NCBI GenBank assembly: GCA_940671915.1
Contig: CALNVZ010000174.1
Location: 18,523,115-18,587,114, forward strand
Reading direction: 5' to 3'
Length of the DNA stretch: 64,000 nt
DNA from: Paracentrotus lividus
Lineage: Eukaryota > Echinodermata > Echinoidea > Camarodonta > Echinidae
Both the position numbers and the translations under genes were made by a program. A model generated the notes under the pieces. That model worked only from the letters and a program-made list of their open reading frames with translations. It did no database searches and was not told the DNA's origin. Shown here in pieces: positions 47,213-60,946 of this stretch (position 1 is the stretch's first letter; each line of letters starts with the position of its first letter).

Positions 47213-47521
47213 CACTGTTAGAATCTTTATCCTAAAAAAAAATAACAGAGAAAATTTTCTGCAGCAGAGTCTCGAGAACACCTGTAATCTTATTGCACAA
47301 TTGTTAATACAATTTTAAGTAAAATTACAGAAAATTGATTTATGGGGTATGAAACCTTATAAATATCCTGTACTAAAATTTTCCCCCTTTAAAAAAAAAA
47401 TAGAGCCGTTCTGTTAAATCGCAGAAAATTTCCTGTTATAAATTGTTAAAAAATTACAGATGTTCTCTAGACTCTGCTGCAGGAAATTTTCTGTTTTTAA
47501 GGGGGGAAAAATCTAACAGTG
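47213..47521. mobile_element. TIR MITE, CACTGTTAGA ends, TA-flanked
   Basis: TA-CACTGTTAGA at the left and TCTAACAGTG-TA at the right are inverted. Internal pairing continues with GAAAATTTTCTGCAGCAGAG against CTCTGCTGCAGGAAATTTTC. No coding capacity. Confidence 0.85.
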
Positions 47522-47539
47522 TACATGCTCCATTCTATG

Positions 47540-47900
47540 AAGGTATTTTGTCCTCACTGTCACTCATTTGCAAGAAACCACCATAAAATTTAGGATTGAT
47601 ATGCTGTGAGGGCGGTACCAACACATCCTATTTTTATCTACACCGCGAATATGAGGGGCTTGGTCCCAAATAATCCACCATGAAAAAGAGGATAGATATA
47701 CGGTAGGAGGGGCACAGACACACCCGTTGTCCCACCTAGCCCACTCCTAATCTAGGCCTATAATATGAGGGTCGCATGGTCTAAAAGAGGATGGATATAA
47801 ATGCAACAAAGATACCCCTTCCCCACATACCCCACTCCTAATCTACACCCCATTATGAGGGTCTTGGTCCTTGCTGTCACTCCATGGTAAAGAAGATAAT
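47540..47900. repeat. Three diverged tandem units of about 110 bp
   Basis: CTAATCTAGGCCTATAATATG, CTAATCTACACCCCATTATG and TTATCTACACCGCGAATATG, each followed by AGGGGCTTGGTC or a variant, mark successive units. Each unit also has AAGAGGATRGATATA. Confidence 0.6.
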
Positions 47901-48154
47901 TTGGTAATCGATGAAAGCTGTCATGAGAGGGACGATGAGTGCACACGAGGCATGCTATATATAGGTATCACTCAGCATTGATCTATGTACTCAATCGCTT
48001 CATCGCCACTATACTATCAGCAGCGACCCAGCTTAGCCGCTATGGTCACGGTCTAGCTTCCTTATCAACTCTCACATTGGCGTAGCCAGTTCAGAGTGAA
48101 AGCAGTATAATGAAGCCCAGATAAATGTCAATACAACTTCCAATGGATACCAGT

Positions 48155-48395
48155 GGGGTGTACCACAAAGACTTACGATTGATAACAAGTTACGATTGAT
48201 TTTTTTTTCTCGGTAGCCTCATCATGGACACGATGCTCCAAAGTTGATGATCTTATTCCTAACTCTAGCCCTAACCCTACTCTTAATCAAATCCAAATCC
48301 TAATCCATGACTGTACCTGGTTTCCAAATGAGCCTACCGAGAAAAAAATCAATCGTAACTTTTAATCAATCGTAAGTCTTTGTGTTACAGGGCAC
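48155..48395. mobile_element. TIR element, GTGCCCTGTAACA family, near-complete short copy
   Basis: AAAGACTTACGATTGAT at the left is mirrored by ATCAATCGTAAGTCTTTG at the right, and the right end closes TGTTACAGGGCAC. The core has CCCTAACCCTACTCTTAATC and CGGTAGCC / GCCTACCG. The outermost left bases have diverged. Confidence 0.82.
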
Positions 48396-50647
48396 AGTTT
48401 TGATAGCAAGTCCTCGTTGGCACCGTTACCCAGTCTACCTGCATTCTCCCATTATCTTCCCATTATTCTTTGCTTTGGCGTAACTATCATAAGATGAAAC
48501 CGGCGTACGACGCCCCCTACATGAAGGCCAATAAAAATCAATCCAACTGATGTTGAATAGGTGTACGGCACGCATGGTGACACCCCCCCCCCCCCCCCCC
48601 CCCCATCCAGTCTAAAGGTAGCAAAGGAACCCACCTACCTCATGTTTGCCCCTTTCTTGGGGCGTCTGCATGGTCTCACGGGATAATCGTTTTCAACGAA
48701 ATGAGAGATTGGGTATATCCAAGTTTGAATGACATGCCCCTTTCATGGAAAGACAGAATTAGTTCGCTGATTTTTGTGAGTTCGCTGATTTTTGTTGTTG
48801 TTGTTGTTGCTGTTGACAGAGTCGCTTACTAAAATACATTTCATGAATTATTATGAGACATTCTGAACTTATACACTTCCGGACTGGGTTACATGCAATA
48901 ATTGTCATGTGCTTTGTTGTTAGTTCATGACGTATTAACTCTGACCAAGTCATCAATTATTTTAGTCATGCTGATAAGAAATATCATACAAAAAAAAAGC
49001 TCAGCACTCCTTGACAGCTCCAAATCACATTTCCACTAGGCCTAACGTAGATTATACATTTAGCAATCATAATCAGACTAGTAGTAATTTTTTGCCAAGC
49101 ATAATGCCAACTCTATATTTGTGTAAGAAAGCCTCTTGTCTTTGCTTTTTATCTTCGATTTCATCAACTTGTCACTTTATTTGAATACAGATGGCGACAT
49201 TGCTAACCAAATCCACAACACAACGTGATCTTGCATCAATATCTACAAAATGTTCTTCATAGAAGACTTTAGATATTTCTGTTACTCTCTCGTGAAAGTA
49301 ATGCATAAATATCTGAAATACAATCAATGACGATATTAGACAATGTTAGATATGACGAGGGCAAATGTTAAGACGCAGACTCCATCTAAAGGAGAACCTC
49401 TGAGAAACTGACATCCTGTATCAATAAAAAGCTTAGGACACACAGAGGGTTAAAATCCTAACGAGCACAAGTCAAACAGAACAAGTGACCATTTCCAGAC
49501 ATTGTAAAATCAAATATGGCACCACGAAATCGGGTAACTTGGCGACAATGACTGCGATGAATAGTGTAATAAATAAATTTCCGGGATTCAAGGCAAAAAA
49601 AAAAAAAAAAAGACACACAAGACGTAAAAAGAAAACAAACAAACAAAACCAAAACAAAACAAAAATAGAACTTGTAAAAGAAGGAATTCACCGCTTTCTT
49701 TTTGTAGACGAGATTAGGGAATTAAAGGACCTTGTTCCGAGCCCGGGTTCTCGGAGTTACGAGACAGTAATCCTATTCTACGGACTAAGCCATCACGTCT
49801 ACTTATTTAAGATTACACGCGGACGATTAAAGTCTTTGAAAATGACTGAAATATTAGATTTAACATATGAATATACAATCATGTTGATGGTAAAATGTAA
49901 GCTTTACTAAGGTTTTTATGAAGGAAAACCCTCGAAATCAAATAATGAACCCAGAGAAAATGGAGGTCAGCTTAAGTCCTGCACTCCAACAGATTGGCAT
50001 TGATGTATTTATACCCTAAGATATTAATAACGATGTACAGTTGGCGATTGAATTAGGTAGTGTTTACTTTACTTAATTGCTCAACAAACGTTGGTCAGGG
50101 GAAGAAAATGGCATTCTCTGGTAAAGGAAAGGAGAAAGAGAAATGGGTAATTAATAACAGAGCGAAAGCAAGAGAGAAGGAGAGAGAGAGAGAGAGAGGG
50201 AGAGAGGGAGAGAAATAAAGAGAGATGGAAAGCAGAGAGAGAGTGTGTAGGACGGAGAGAGTGAACATAAAATGTGCAGTTTGGTGGAAAAAGTAGATGG
50301 TGCCATTGTTAAACCTGCAAGGTTCTGTTATAATCCCGCAGACATAAACGTCAGTAGTGAAAGTAGTGAAACAGAGCTAATTTAATTACCAATAATATTG
50401 CTCAGCAAGGGTTGTGTGTAGCATAATGGATTAAAACGTGACTGCTGAACATTGACGAATAACCAGTGATTATAATTCACAAGAGTCTCAATCACTCCTG
50501 GCTTGTTTCATTGAAATAAAATAATTTTAATATCTAATATAATAATTATTTGGTCAATAGTTCCTGTTATCTTGTTGATGTTAATGTGTTCACATCTACT
50601 ATAGACGTATACGCTTAGACAAATCTCATGTCGAGTGAGTAGGATTT

Positions 50648-50797
50648 TATGGGGGGTATACCATTGGAGACTTCGCCGCGATTGCGATAGATAATGCAGT
50701 TATATCGGTCGCGGCAGTCGCGGAGACTGCGGAGACCTCATCACGGAGACGTCGCGCGACTTGTTGGTGACTTGAAAAATATACCCCCCCCCCAAAA
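50648..50797. repeat. CpG-rich element with GGGGTATAC / TATACCCC ends
   Basis: GGGGGGTATACC at the left and AATATACCCCCC at the right are inverted. The interior is dense in GGAGAC and CGCGRC words, like the loop at 25811-26128. Confidence 0.55.
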
Positions 50798-51311
50798 AAA
50801 AAAAGAACATACTAGTATTCGATTTTAGGTGACGTCACGGCGACATATCCGTTACTCCAGAGATTCAGAGTCGTGAAGTAGACGCAAAATCGTCTCTTGG
50901 TTGTTGATATTATACCAGCTTTACAAAAAGAAGATTTCCAACAATGAATAAAGAAATTTAAACAATTTTAAGGTTTAAACGTCAGATAGAAACGACGTCG
51001 TGTAAAATCACATGTAATTTAATATTAATAAAATTTATAGATTCATACTCACGAGATTAAACAAAAGTAATCGACACTTTCCCGTGTATGTACTTCAAAA
51101 AGTTATAGGAAATTTGATATTCTACATGTCCATGTATATGGTTACCCCGGTATATTATGTATAAACATGAAAGTCTACACCAACATCTGACGTAAGTCAA
51201 TCGAGATAAACTCAACTTAACTTTACTTTTGTCGGGCCTTGGTTGGTGTGATGTCGAATTTGTCACCGTAACTTGTTGGAGAGGAACCTATATACGTCGT
51301 GACGCTTTTAT

Positions 51312-51400
51312 GTTATATAGATTCAGATTCAGATTGAATTTATTAATTTCCAACAGAAACAACATAATACAAATATTGTCATAATGTAACATACATATAC
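51312..51400 (-). mobile_element. Possible LINE 3' tail fragment
   Basis: AGATTCAGATTCAGATTGAA followed by TTTATTAATTTCC resembles the reverse complement of a LINE 3' end with a hexamer tail, as at 39563. Confidence 0.35.
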
Positions 51401-51413
51401 GCATTTGTATATA

Positions 51414-51676
51414 CACTCTAAAAACTGAAGTGCTAATTTATGGGTGCTCGTATAGTGACTGCACTTGAAGTGCTAAATCAGCACCTGAAGTGCTCATGCA
51501 GGGGACCCAGGTTCGAATCCCAACGAAGTCACTCCATTTTTGCCCATTTTTGCTGAAAGTTCAGCTCACGTGAAAGTGCAAAAACAGCACTTTGAGTGCA
51601 GTCACTATGCAAGCACTTAAAAAGTGCTGATTTCAGCCCTTGAAGAGCTAAAAACAGCACTTCAGTTTTTAGAGTG
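51414..51676. mobile_element. TIR MITE, CACTCTAAAAACTGAAGTGC ends, TA-flanked, with a B-box-like word
   Basis: The ends CACTCTAAAAACTGAAGTGC and GCACTTCAGTTTTTAGAGTG are perfect inverses with TA on both sides. GTGACTGCACTTGAAG and its inverse recur inside. GGTTCGAATCC at 51510-51520 is a perfect match to a polymerase III B box. Confidence 0.9.
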
Positions 51677-52181
51677 TACACACATATATTGTTTTTCTCA
51701 ATAAGCAGAATTAAATAAATCACTTAACATAATCATTATAATGAAATTACATAATTCTGTGGAAATGGGGGGAATCCACTGAATCCATATAGAATTAATG
51801 AACTGAATAGTGTCTTGGTATATAATAACAGGCTATGACCGTTTGGTTCCAATTGAACTAGACTAAATTTATTCATGACAAATCAATGTTTTATTTAAAA
51901 AGTCCTTCTTACTTGATATACTGCATGGATTCACATCGGAAAATACCAGAGTTACCACGTAATCATTCAAACGTGGTAATGCGCATGTGCACTATCAGAG
52001 TGTGGGGGAAATGAGAAGGGGGGGGGGGGGTTAGTCAATAATAAAAAAAAGTACCAACGTACCACTTTGGTATACTTACCACTAAGAGTGGAATTAACAT
52101 ATCTTTAAAAGCCAAGCTACCGCTTACTTTCTCTCTCCTCTCACCTTTCTCTCTTTCTCACTCTCTCTCTCTCTCTATCTA

Positions 52182-52212
<31 letters not shown>

Positions 52213-54169
52213 ATCTCTCTCTCTCTCTCTCTATCTCTCTCTTTCTCTGCCTATCTCATCGAATCTATGTTTATTATTCATCTCAGTCGCACCGCCAAAC
52301 GAACTTCAAACCTTCAAAATTAAGGTGAATGATGTGTACATAATACATGCATTATTTTGTGATCGTTCAATCGATTATTTAGGTATCGATTTTGCGCTCA
52401 CAAACTTTTGCAATATTAAAGCCGAATTCATCATAATACGTGAATTATGTAACTATAATTAAGGAAATCTCAATTTCCTTCTTCTGACACATTATGGGGT
52501 AAGTACACACACAAGAATGACACAAAAATTCCCGGCTTTTCACCTTGGTTGTGCAATAACCTACGAGAAAAAGCGCATATAGGTCGCAGCTGCACTATGA
52601 AATATTCAGTTTTTGCCCGCGGAAAGCGTTAAGAGCACTATAAAGTCATTATGATTACTCCATTCGTTATTTACGACAATCGGCGGTTCATTAAAAGGGA
52701 CCATGTACATCAGGGACTAAGGCTTTATTCTTTTTCGATTACATGTCTGATCTGCGCAATGTTTTGTAATAGCTTGACGTGACATGCATGACATGAGTGA
52801 AACATAGAAAATATATGGCCGATGGTGTTTTATAGGATAGGATACCGAGTGAATAGAAGTCGCCATGTAACTCATTCTGACAATTATTATCTATTAATCA
52901 TGTAATTGCAATGTTCATCATTCATATGCGCCTGCATAATAGACTCATTTCATGCTTCCCACCCTTCCCCGCTTATCTACTTTACTTGCATTCATGTTCG
53001 TGTATTCCCGCCATCTTTCTCGGTTTCTATCTTTCCTAATCACTTTCAGGGTTTATTGACAGGCGACTTTATTCGCATACTTATATACCGTAGTTATGTA
53101 TATGATTTTGTAATTTCAACTAAAAAAGTCATTTCATCGAACATAAATCGACAACCCTATTTAACACTGTGTCAAATAAAGTATAAACACACGCACACAC
53201 AAACAACAACAACAACAACAACACATATCATCATTATTTTAACAGCGGTAGATCTAGGATTTGATAATGGGAGGATGGCACAGCCCGAAAATTTGTAATA
53301 TGCTGGGCCGCAGACAACAATTTTAAGATTTTAACATGAACAGTCGATGAGTGGTTTTCATAAAATAGGGGGTGCGTCCCCTTTAACCCTCCCTGCATGG
53401 ATCCACCACTGATTTAGGATTAGGCCCTATTTTCCTGTTACCTTTTATTTCACCAGCAGTGAACTAAAATGTACTGTTTTGCTAATAACAACAAGTAGCC
53501 GGTTGTTTTACATGAAGATCGAGCCCGATCCGTCGGTAGGCGATGTCTCATCATGATTATCGGATCTTGCTTTGGGTCATGGGAGAGACCAATCGGGTAT
53601 TGATTGATGATTGGACGTATCACCTTACCTACTTGCACGAGCTTCCAAAACAACTAGGATGTTATCTAAACAAATGTGATCTGTTTTATTAGATTTTCTT
53701 CGACCGAGGAGTCTCGTTTGCTTCCCTGGAAATGAAATGTAAGTCAAGGTTTTGCGGTGGACACTTGGAAGGTTGAAGTTCTGGTCGTAAGTCGCCTGGC
53801 TCTATCGGTATTAATCACCGATTGCTTCCATCAAGTCCCAATTGGCGCCATTTTGGAAGGCAGTGTGTAGTTCTCGTCGCAGTATCATAGTGGATGGTGT
53901 GAGGGGCAACTCAAGCGACAAGCAAACTACTTCTCACTCACATCTTTTAAAAGTAAATATTGTAGGTGGCTCGGTATCAAATTGTGTTTAAAACTGCTCA
54001 ACGTTCTTATTTGTGCGGCCCCTTTACACTTCCAATACTTTATTGATCAAAATTAATATGAAAATCCCAAATAAAGCGGATAGACAAACAAATTTTGAAA
54101 GATACAATTTAGTTTTCCCTTTTGATTTGTTCCTGTTTTAAAATTTAATTTAATACCTGTCAGGTATAT

Positions 54170-54360
54170 CAATTGGCTGCGATCCCGGGGGGGGGGACGA
54201 GTCCCCCCCCCCCCTCGATTTTTTAAAGCTTGACATATTTTTATGTAGTGATTAGCTTGTGACGCTAATAAAGACGTAAAATGTATGTCAAATACAATTC
54301 TAAATGTCTTTATTAGGCAAAATTTTCGGCTCGCGCTTCGCGCTCGCAAACATTTTCATT
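54170..54360. repeat. G/C-run palindrome and fragment of the left-edge array
   Basis: GGGGGGGGGGACGAGTCCCC is a run-based palindrome at 54186-54214. GGCTCGCGCTTCGCGCTCGC at 54329 matches the array at 1-1800. Confidence 0.6.
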
Positions 54361-57300
54361 AGTTTCTACATAATGTGCGAAGTATGCGAATTTTGAGTGT
54401 ATTATTTTTTCACTTTCGGTGTTTCCGTCCCCCCCCAGTCGTGACATGAAATCGCCGCGCTTGGGTATATCTATCTCGTCCTCTTGAGTTACGCGTAACC
54501 CGTGCTGCTTTGATTTGCCCTAGGGACTATAGGCCTACACATCCGAATTTTTTTCGCGTAGGAAACGTAACAAAATAATCGTCTGCTCATTAAGAAGGAA
54601 AAATATATCATCAAAATCCTTATCGTTAAGAAAGGTGGGTTGATTCCAAACACTTGGAGTTGTTAATTTACGACGTGCGAGCGAAAATGACTATCCAATT
54701 ACTCTTTGCAAGATAAGCGAGTAGGAGGGTCATGTTTCATGGCGGTCGTTCTACACATTCTGGTTCCACGCTCCTTCGATCATCTTCTCTTATTTCATGA
54801 TCCCAAACAGTGTTCCAAACGGGTCACCGATAACATTTGTCTTTGGTTGTGTTTGCTTCCAACGCTCCAGACATGATGGGTGCGACGTGACATCTGTGCT
54901 GTAGACATTACCTGCCTGAACGTCTCAAATCACTTAATTTTATGTAATGTGGAAAACATAATAAACAAGGGCGCGTTCATGAAGCAGAAGATAAGTGTTG
55001 GGATCAATTTATAGTGTCCTATTATGGCAGGAAAGTCAGAATGCTGTGTATGTAATACAAGAAGCCGCCTCTTCATACTAATCCTAAAAAAATCATCATA
55101 AAAAAGGAAAGCTTAAGCCCACCTTATGCCACACGTGCGTAATTATGATTTAAACCGTCGGTCAGATGTGAAAAATTATGTATGTCGAGGGACCTGTTAC
55201 AATCAGAATCAAACCCTGGGCGATCAGCCGTACGATGGCGATCTGCTGGCTGACCACTGACTCATTGATGTCCGCATTGTTCAATATCAAAATTACATTC
55301 GAATTTTCCGTTTAGAATGTTTACACGCATATGTTTGTATACTAAATGGCAACAAAAGTTTTTCCATGGCCCCTTTTTTTAATCTAATACTGAATGCCTC
55401 TTTGATAAAATGATGGCATTAGTGCCTCTATTCAATGTGTGTCATTACCATTTCAATTGATATCGTTTACATTCGACCTTCCCCAGACTTATTACATGGG
55501 CAAATCCATGGCTCATGCATGAACAAAATAAATGTAAATGCGCGATATTGGATGATGCAGAATTGATGGAGTCAGTAATTAATTCATTGTCATGGATACA
55601 TACCTCATAAATAATCTCACGAACATGAATTAAATACGGCAGAAGAGCAATAGGAGGAAGCTTACATCGTTATCGTTATTAAAGGGCGCTGATATGTTGC
55701 TATGGTCTGGTGTATAATGAAATGTAGTTTGCTTGCTTGGGATACACAATGTATTGATTACAAGTCGCATATATACACTATGCACCAAAAAAATAAATCA
55801 CAGGATATAGAAAATGAAATTATTACTTAAAGGGAACTTTTTTCAGGATCTAAAAAGACTACACTTCCAGCTAATGCTACAAAACCTACAAAAACTACAA
55901 ACCTTTGAGAGAAATCACTTGGAAAATTTGGGTGATCAGTCGTTTGATTGCCCATATTTGATTACTGAATATCAACACAGTCATAATCGTACCTGGGTAC
56001 ATTCAAGTTAACACTGCAGTCTATGGAGGGGAAATAAATCGATTTTTAACTTATTGTGAAGCATGTAATGAAGTTTAGGAAATGATTTGTTAGGATGTCT
56101 TTTTGACACATTAATACACGCGCTGGCAGCATGTAGGACACTACAGCTCAGATTTGTGCAAACCTCCACAAATTTACACAATCACTTTAAGTCGATTATA
56201 TGGTGTGCCTGAATATTTCAGTCAGTTTGATTAATAAAAATGTACGTTTTACGTTTTCACTGTACCTTTAAACAGGTATAGCTTCTTTGAAAAGGCGTCA
56301 AATTACGTACAATATGTTTTCATAATTTGGTTTAAAAAAAAAAAGAATAATAATAATAATAAATAGTGCCATTATGTACATGTATAACTTTTCATCAATA
56401 TAGCAAAGTTCTGTCCGAGGCAAAAATCTATAAAGATCATTCAATGTCATATCTTACTCGGACATGCTTAAGTACAGACTATCAATTATCCATTAAATTA
56501 TGCCGTTGATATATCGGTACAAAAACCTTATACTGCATGAAAACATAAGGACAAATGAGCGATGTTAATGTTTAATAAAATCATCCTTGCGATGGATGAT
56601 GCACTTTCAGGAGTGTAAAATTGAATCCATCATTCTTTCAGGGGAGAGAGGGACTAGGCGATGAAAATAAATCCCTAATGAAATCAGAACAGATCCCTGG
56701 AAAGAAAATATGAATACAAATGGAGGTCACTGAAAGCATGTAATCTAGCATAGGGAAATGTTTTGAAATTGAATAAATGACAATTATGACCATCGTGTGA
56801 ACATTACCTTATATACACATTCTGGGATGGAGGCAGCGAAAGAGAAACAGCAAGAGAGAGAGAGAGAGACAGAGAGAGACAGACAGACAGAGAGAAAAAG
56901 AGAGCGATGGAAATAGAAAGAGTGTGAGAGAAGAAAAATGTACAAAGTGGAGAAAGAGAGAAAGTGGAAAAATTTAGAGAGAGAGAAAGGAAAAACGGAG
57001 CAATCTTTATTAAAACAAAATATGAAAAAAAAAAGAAAAGAAGATAAAAAGAAGGAAGAAATAAAAGGAGGATTAATTCAAGTAAAAACAAAAACAAACA
57101 AAAAACAAACACTCAAAATGTGGTTATAAAGCTGGGATTTGATTTCAATCTATTTTTCACAAGGTTTGTAGAAACGTGTATCAGTCCAATCAGTGAAAGG
57201 ATTGATTTCATACCAACATAAATCTGTCGTGAGAAAACACAGTATGATTGCGACATGAACAAGAATAACCTATAAACATCAGGTTGATCTAGATTAGTCT

Positions 57301-58273
57301 GATTTATACCCAATTTGAAATTAAACATATCCCTGGTGATTTGAGGCAATGTACCGCCATGGCCCAAATACAAATTAATGCTGAAATTAGAGGTTTCAAT
57401 TTAAAGGGCATATTGATTACTGTGTCGAGTTATTGGGTAATGGAATGTTGTACTGTTGCAGGTGAAGTGAAAATATTCTTGGAGATTGTTATTATAATAA
57501 ATAACTATTTAATATTTAAAAAAAAAAAATTGAGGTCGTACATCGATAAATATAACGATCTAAATCATCATTTACCCTTTCCCTTTATGTCATTTTGGCA
57601 ACGTGGAAAGACATAGCAAAGTAGAATATATATAAGAAAATATTGTTTCCGCTTCCAATAATCATCAACACCTCTATTCCAAAAGCAATTTACCAAAGCT
57701 GTGGTACTCTTCTTATGGTACATGAAATATGTCCGTTGTGAAGAACATTTTATTAAATAGCTGACCGCCTTAGGCTTTAGTATACGTTATTTTTCTCAAC
57801 CATGAGATCTGACATTTTTCTTAATTCAAATATTTCAGATTTCCTTATTTAGCCCATATTATGTTGACACATGAAATAGGTGCGTAATGATATAGATAAC
57901 TCTTCAGAGAACGATTTTTAAAGTTTTCACATTCTTTCAATTGTGAAATTATATGGTAATTATTATTTAGCACATTACACTAACGAAACTGAGCAAAAGT
58001 ACTACTTTCAAGACACATTTGTTGTAATTGTTTTTCTTCTTTAAATTTACCGACGATGTTATAACACTAAAAGAGGTAGTAATGAACCACACCAAAGAGA
58101 CTTAAGCTATGATAACAATTTTGTTTAAAAATAAAGCGGTCTAACTATACAAAAAGATAACTGAATTGTTGTTGGAGCTATTCTTGGGACGCTGATTATG
58201 CACTACTTAAAGACCCCCTTGAAGAAAAAAAACCAAAAAAACAACAGCAGCATAAAATTCTTATCATAGATGG

Positions 58274-58403
<130 letters not shown>

Positions 58404-59308
58404 GGTGGATGTCGAAAACTGAAAATTAATAACTACTATTATATGAAATTGCAGACAATAATACAGCCCACTAAAATGCCATATTATACCTTAACAAAGA
58501 GAATTAATTAAATATTCATTGATCAATAGATAAGGGAGCATGTGAAATGTTATTGCACAAAGATGTGTAAATGATGCGTAAAAAATAGACGTAATATCTA
58601 AAATAGATAAATCAATAAGTCACTTCCATTTGTATGTATAATTGAGGCATTTACATCATTTTCTTTTCGAAAAAAAGATGATCCCATTACAAAAAAAATT
58701 AATCATGCACGTAGTGGTAGAAAATATATAGCAATCACATTACCGTAGCTTTAAAGTCATCATTCAATGTACTTGATATAAATATTATAATGATAATAAT
58801 AATTATAAAGCATTTTCCCTCTCTTTCTCTTGATGTTTTGTCGGCATTATCTAAAATAATTAATTCATGTATTAAGCACAATCACATTGTTTATATCAAT
58901 GTCTATATACAACTTTGATAGTATCATATCTTACTTTCACTCACATGTTGTTTTTTTTTCATATATGAATATAGGAGTGTTCACCTGTTACAGGGTAATG
59001 CATCCAATAATGTAGATGCGTATGATTTTAATACAGAAGACCAGCGAAATGCTCAATGGAGGGGAAATAATAGCCTCCTATTTTCTGGATGAGCGCAGCG
59101 CTACCTCAACCCCCTCCCAGTCAATGCAAATAAACAGAAATGGGTCTCCATTTAATAATGATCGATCTCCTATCAATAATTCTTCGAGATCTAATAACCG
59201 GGGCTCATGAGAGTTATGACTGTGTAGATTTTGTGTGGGTGTGCGTGCTTGCGTGCGTGTGTATATGTGTGTGTGCGTGATGGGAGTAGGTAATGAATGA
59301 GGACACAG

Positions 59309-59543
59309 GATGCAGCTCCAGTTTGTGTGCTTTAGCGATAGAGCTTGTATGAAATATTGCCAGTGTAACAGACATGCCATAAAATCTTTCGTTGTTATGG
59401 TAAATAGATATAGAACAAAACAGCTAAGACACGCTTAGCGTTGTGTGGTGTGGGCCTATGGTGTGGGCGGAAGGATGTGCGTGCGTGTGTCTGTGCGTGT
59501 GCATACCTAAGGGGGAAGGGTTGCGAGCAATTGCTGTGGATCC
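59309..59543 (+). repeat. First copy of a 235-bp direct repeat flanking the gap
   Basis: It starts GATGCAGCTCCAGTTTGTG and ends GCTGTGGATCC. It differs from the copy at 59604-59838 at only a few positions. Confidence 0.95.
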
Positions 59544-59603
59544 NNNNNNNNNNNNNNNNNNNNNNNNNNNNNNNNNNNNNNNNNNNNNNNNNNNNNNNNN
59601 NNN
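59544..59603. other. Assembly gap (60 N)
   Basis: A run of 60 unknown bases lies exactly between the two copies of the 235-bp repeat. Confidence 1.
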
Positions 59604-59838
59604 GATGCAGCTCCAGTTTATGTGTTTTAGCGATAGAGCTTGTATGAAATATTGCCAGTGTAACAGACATGCAATAAAATCTTTCGTTGTTATGGTAAAT
59701 AGATATAAAACAAAACAGCTAAGACACGCTTGGCGTTGTGTGGTGTGGGCCTATGGTGTGGGCGGAAGGATGTGCGTGCGTGTGTCTGTGCGTGTGCATA
59801 CCTAAGGGGGAAGGGTTGCGAGTAATTGCTGAGGATCC
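59604..59838 (+). repeat. Second copy of the 235-bp direct repeat
   Basis: It has the same length and order as 59309-59543, including a GTGTGTCTGTGCGTGTGCAT stretch, with scattered single-base differences. Confidence 0.95.
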
Positions 59839-60907
59839 TTGGATAAAAATGAATTTCACTTGATGACTTCCATAACGGTTCACAAACTCATTCATGAATA
59901 GTGCAAGTTTTTAGGCTATGCATTATCCGTGCTCCAGTTCGACGTTGGAAAACGGAAAGTTGCCGGCAAAAGAATGTTTGAAAAACTAGACGACAGAAAA
60001 AAAGGTTCATTCACTTACATATTTCTTTAATTACACTGCCAAGATATCGATTTTGATTGCAATCGATGAAGTACATATTTTATGTAACCGGTCAATAACA
60101 CATACCAAGTTTATCAGGATGTGGGGAAAAAGCTTTTGAATTTGATGTCAAAATGAAATGAAATAAAATGTTCACAAACCTTAAGTACTTTCGCACGTAA
60201 GATTCAACTCAACTCAACTCAAAAGAACATTTATTTCCAATTTCAACCAAAAATGGGTGAAAGAGACACTATTTTTTTCATTCTTAGAAAAAAAAATTAA
60301 AGTATCACTTTGCTAGAAGAAAAGTTGCACCATCACTTCATTTGGGTGAAATACTTGTGTTCAAACACTTCAGTATTTCAGGAATTAAAAAAGAAAACTT
60401 TTTATGTAAAATCAATATTGAGGTTATATGTTATCAAATATCTAATTATACTCGGGTTCATCATAACTATAAAACACATGCACATAATCATCAATCTGTA
60501 TATTCTATAATGAATACCTTTGTCTAATGATAATAACTAAGAAATATAAACTAATTAATTTGTCCTGACGCCTTTATTTAGCATATCAAGGTTTTAGTCC
60601 CCAAGCTTCCCAAGATTAGCCAATTTAACTCATTTGACACGCACAAATCCGTCCAAGCTTGTATATTTTCCAGGAATCAAAGTCTGACTAGAAAATTACG
60701 TGGACATTCATATTGCTACAATGTTTTTAAAACTCATGATCTTCTGGAATCACTCTTTTAATGAGCAAAGCTTGTCACAAAACTTGACAATTACAATGAG
60801 TTTTCTTTAAATCTATTTTTCATGATATACCCTCGACAAGAGCGAGCGACGTGCTTGAATAATGACTAAAGCAAAATCCCGCGTGTCAAGAGAGAGGCGA
60901 GCCTCAC

Positions 60908-60946
60908 TACTGACGTCAGTACCCCAACAATAATCGCCATGGCAAC
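60908..60946. promoter_or_regulatory. Candidate CRE plus X-box-like pair
   Basis: TACTGACGTCAGTA (60908-60921) is a perfect 14-bp palindrome around a full CRE. TCGCCATGGCAAC (60934-60946) is close to the palindromic RFX X-box GTTGCCATGGCAAC. The patch is GC-richer than its surroundings and lies upstream of the KCNH exons on their strand. No transcription start can be assigned. Confidence 0.35.

Noticed and set aside
52906..53298. 130-residue plus-strand frame
   Set aside because: It runs through AC-rich simple sequence and has no motif.
53700..53950. Possible KCNH N-terminal cap exon
   Set aside because: The minus-strand ATG GCG CCA frame stops after five codons and lacks any GLVAPQNTFL-like sequence.
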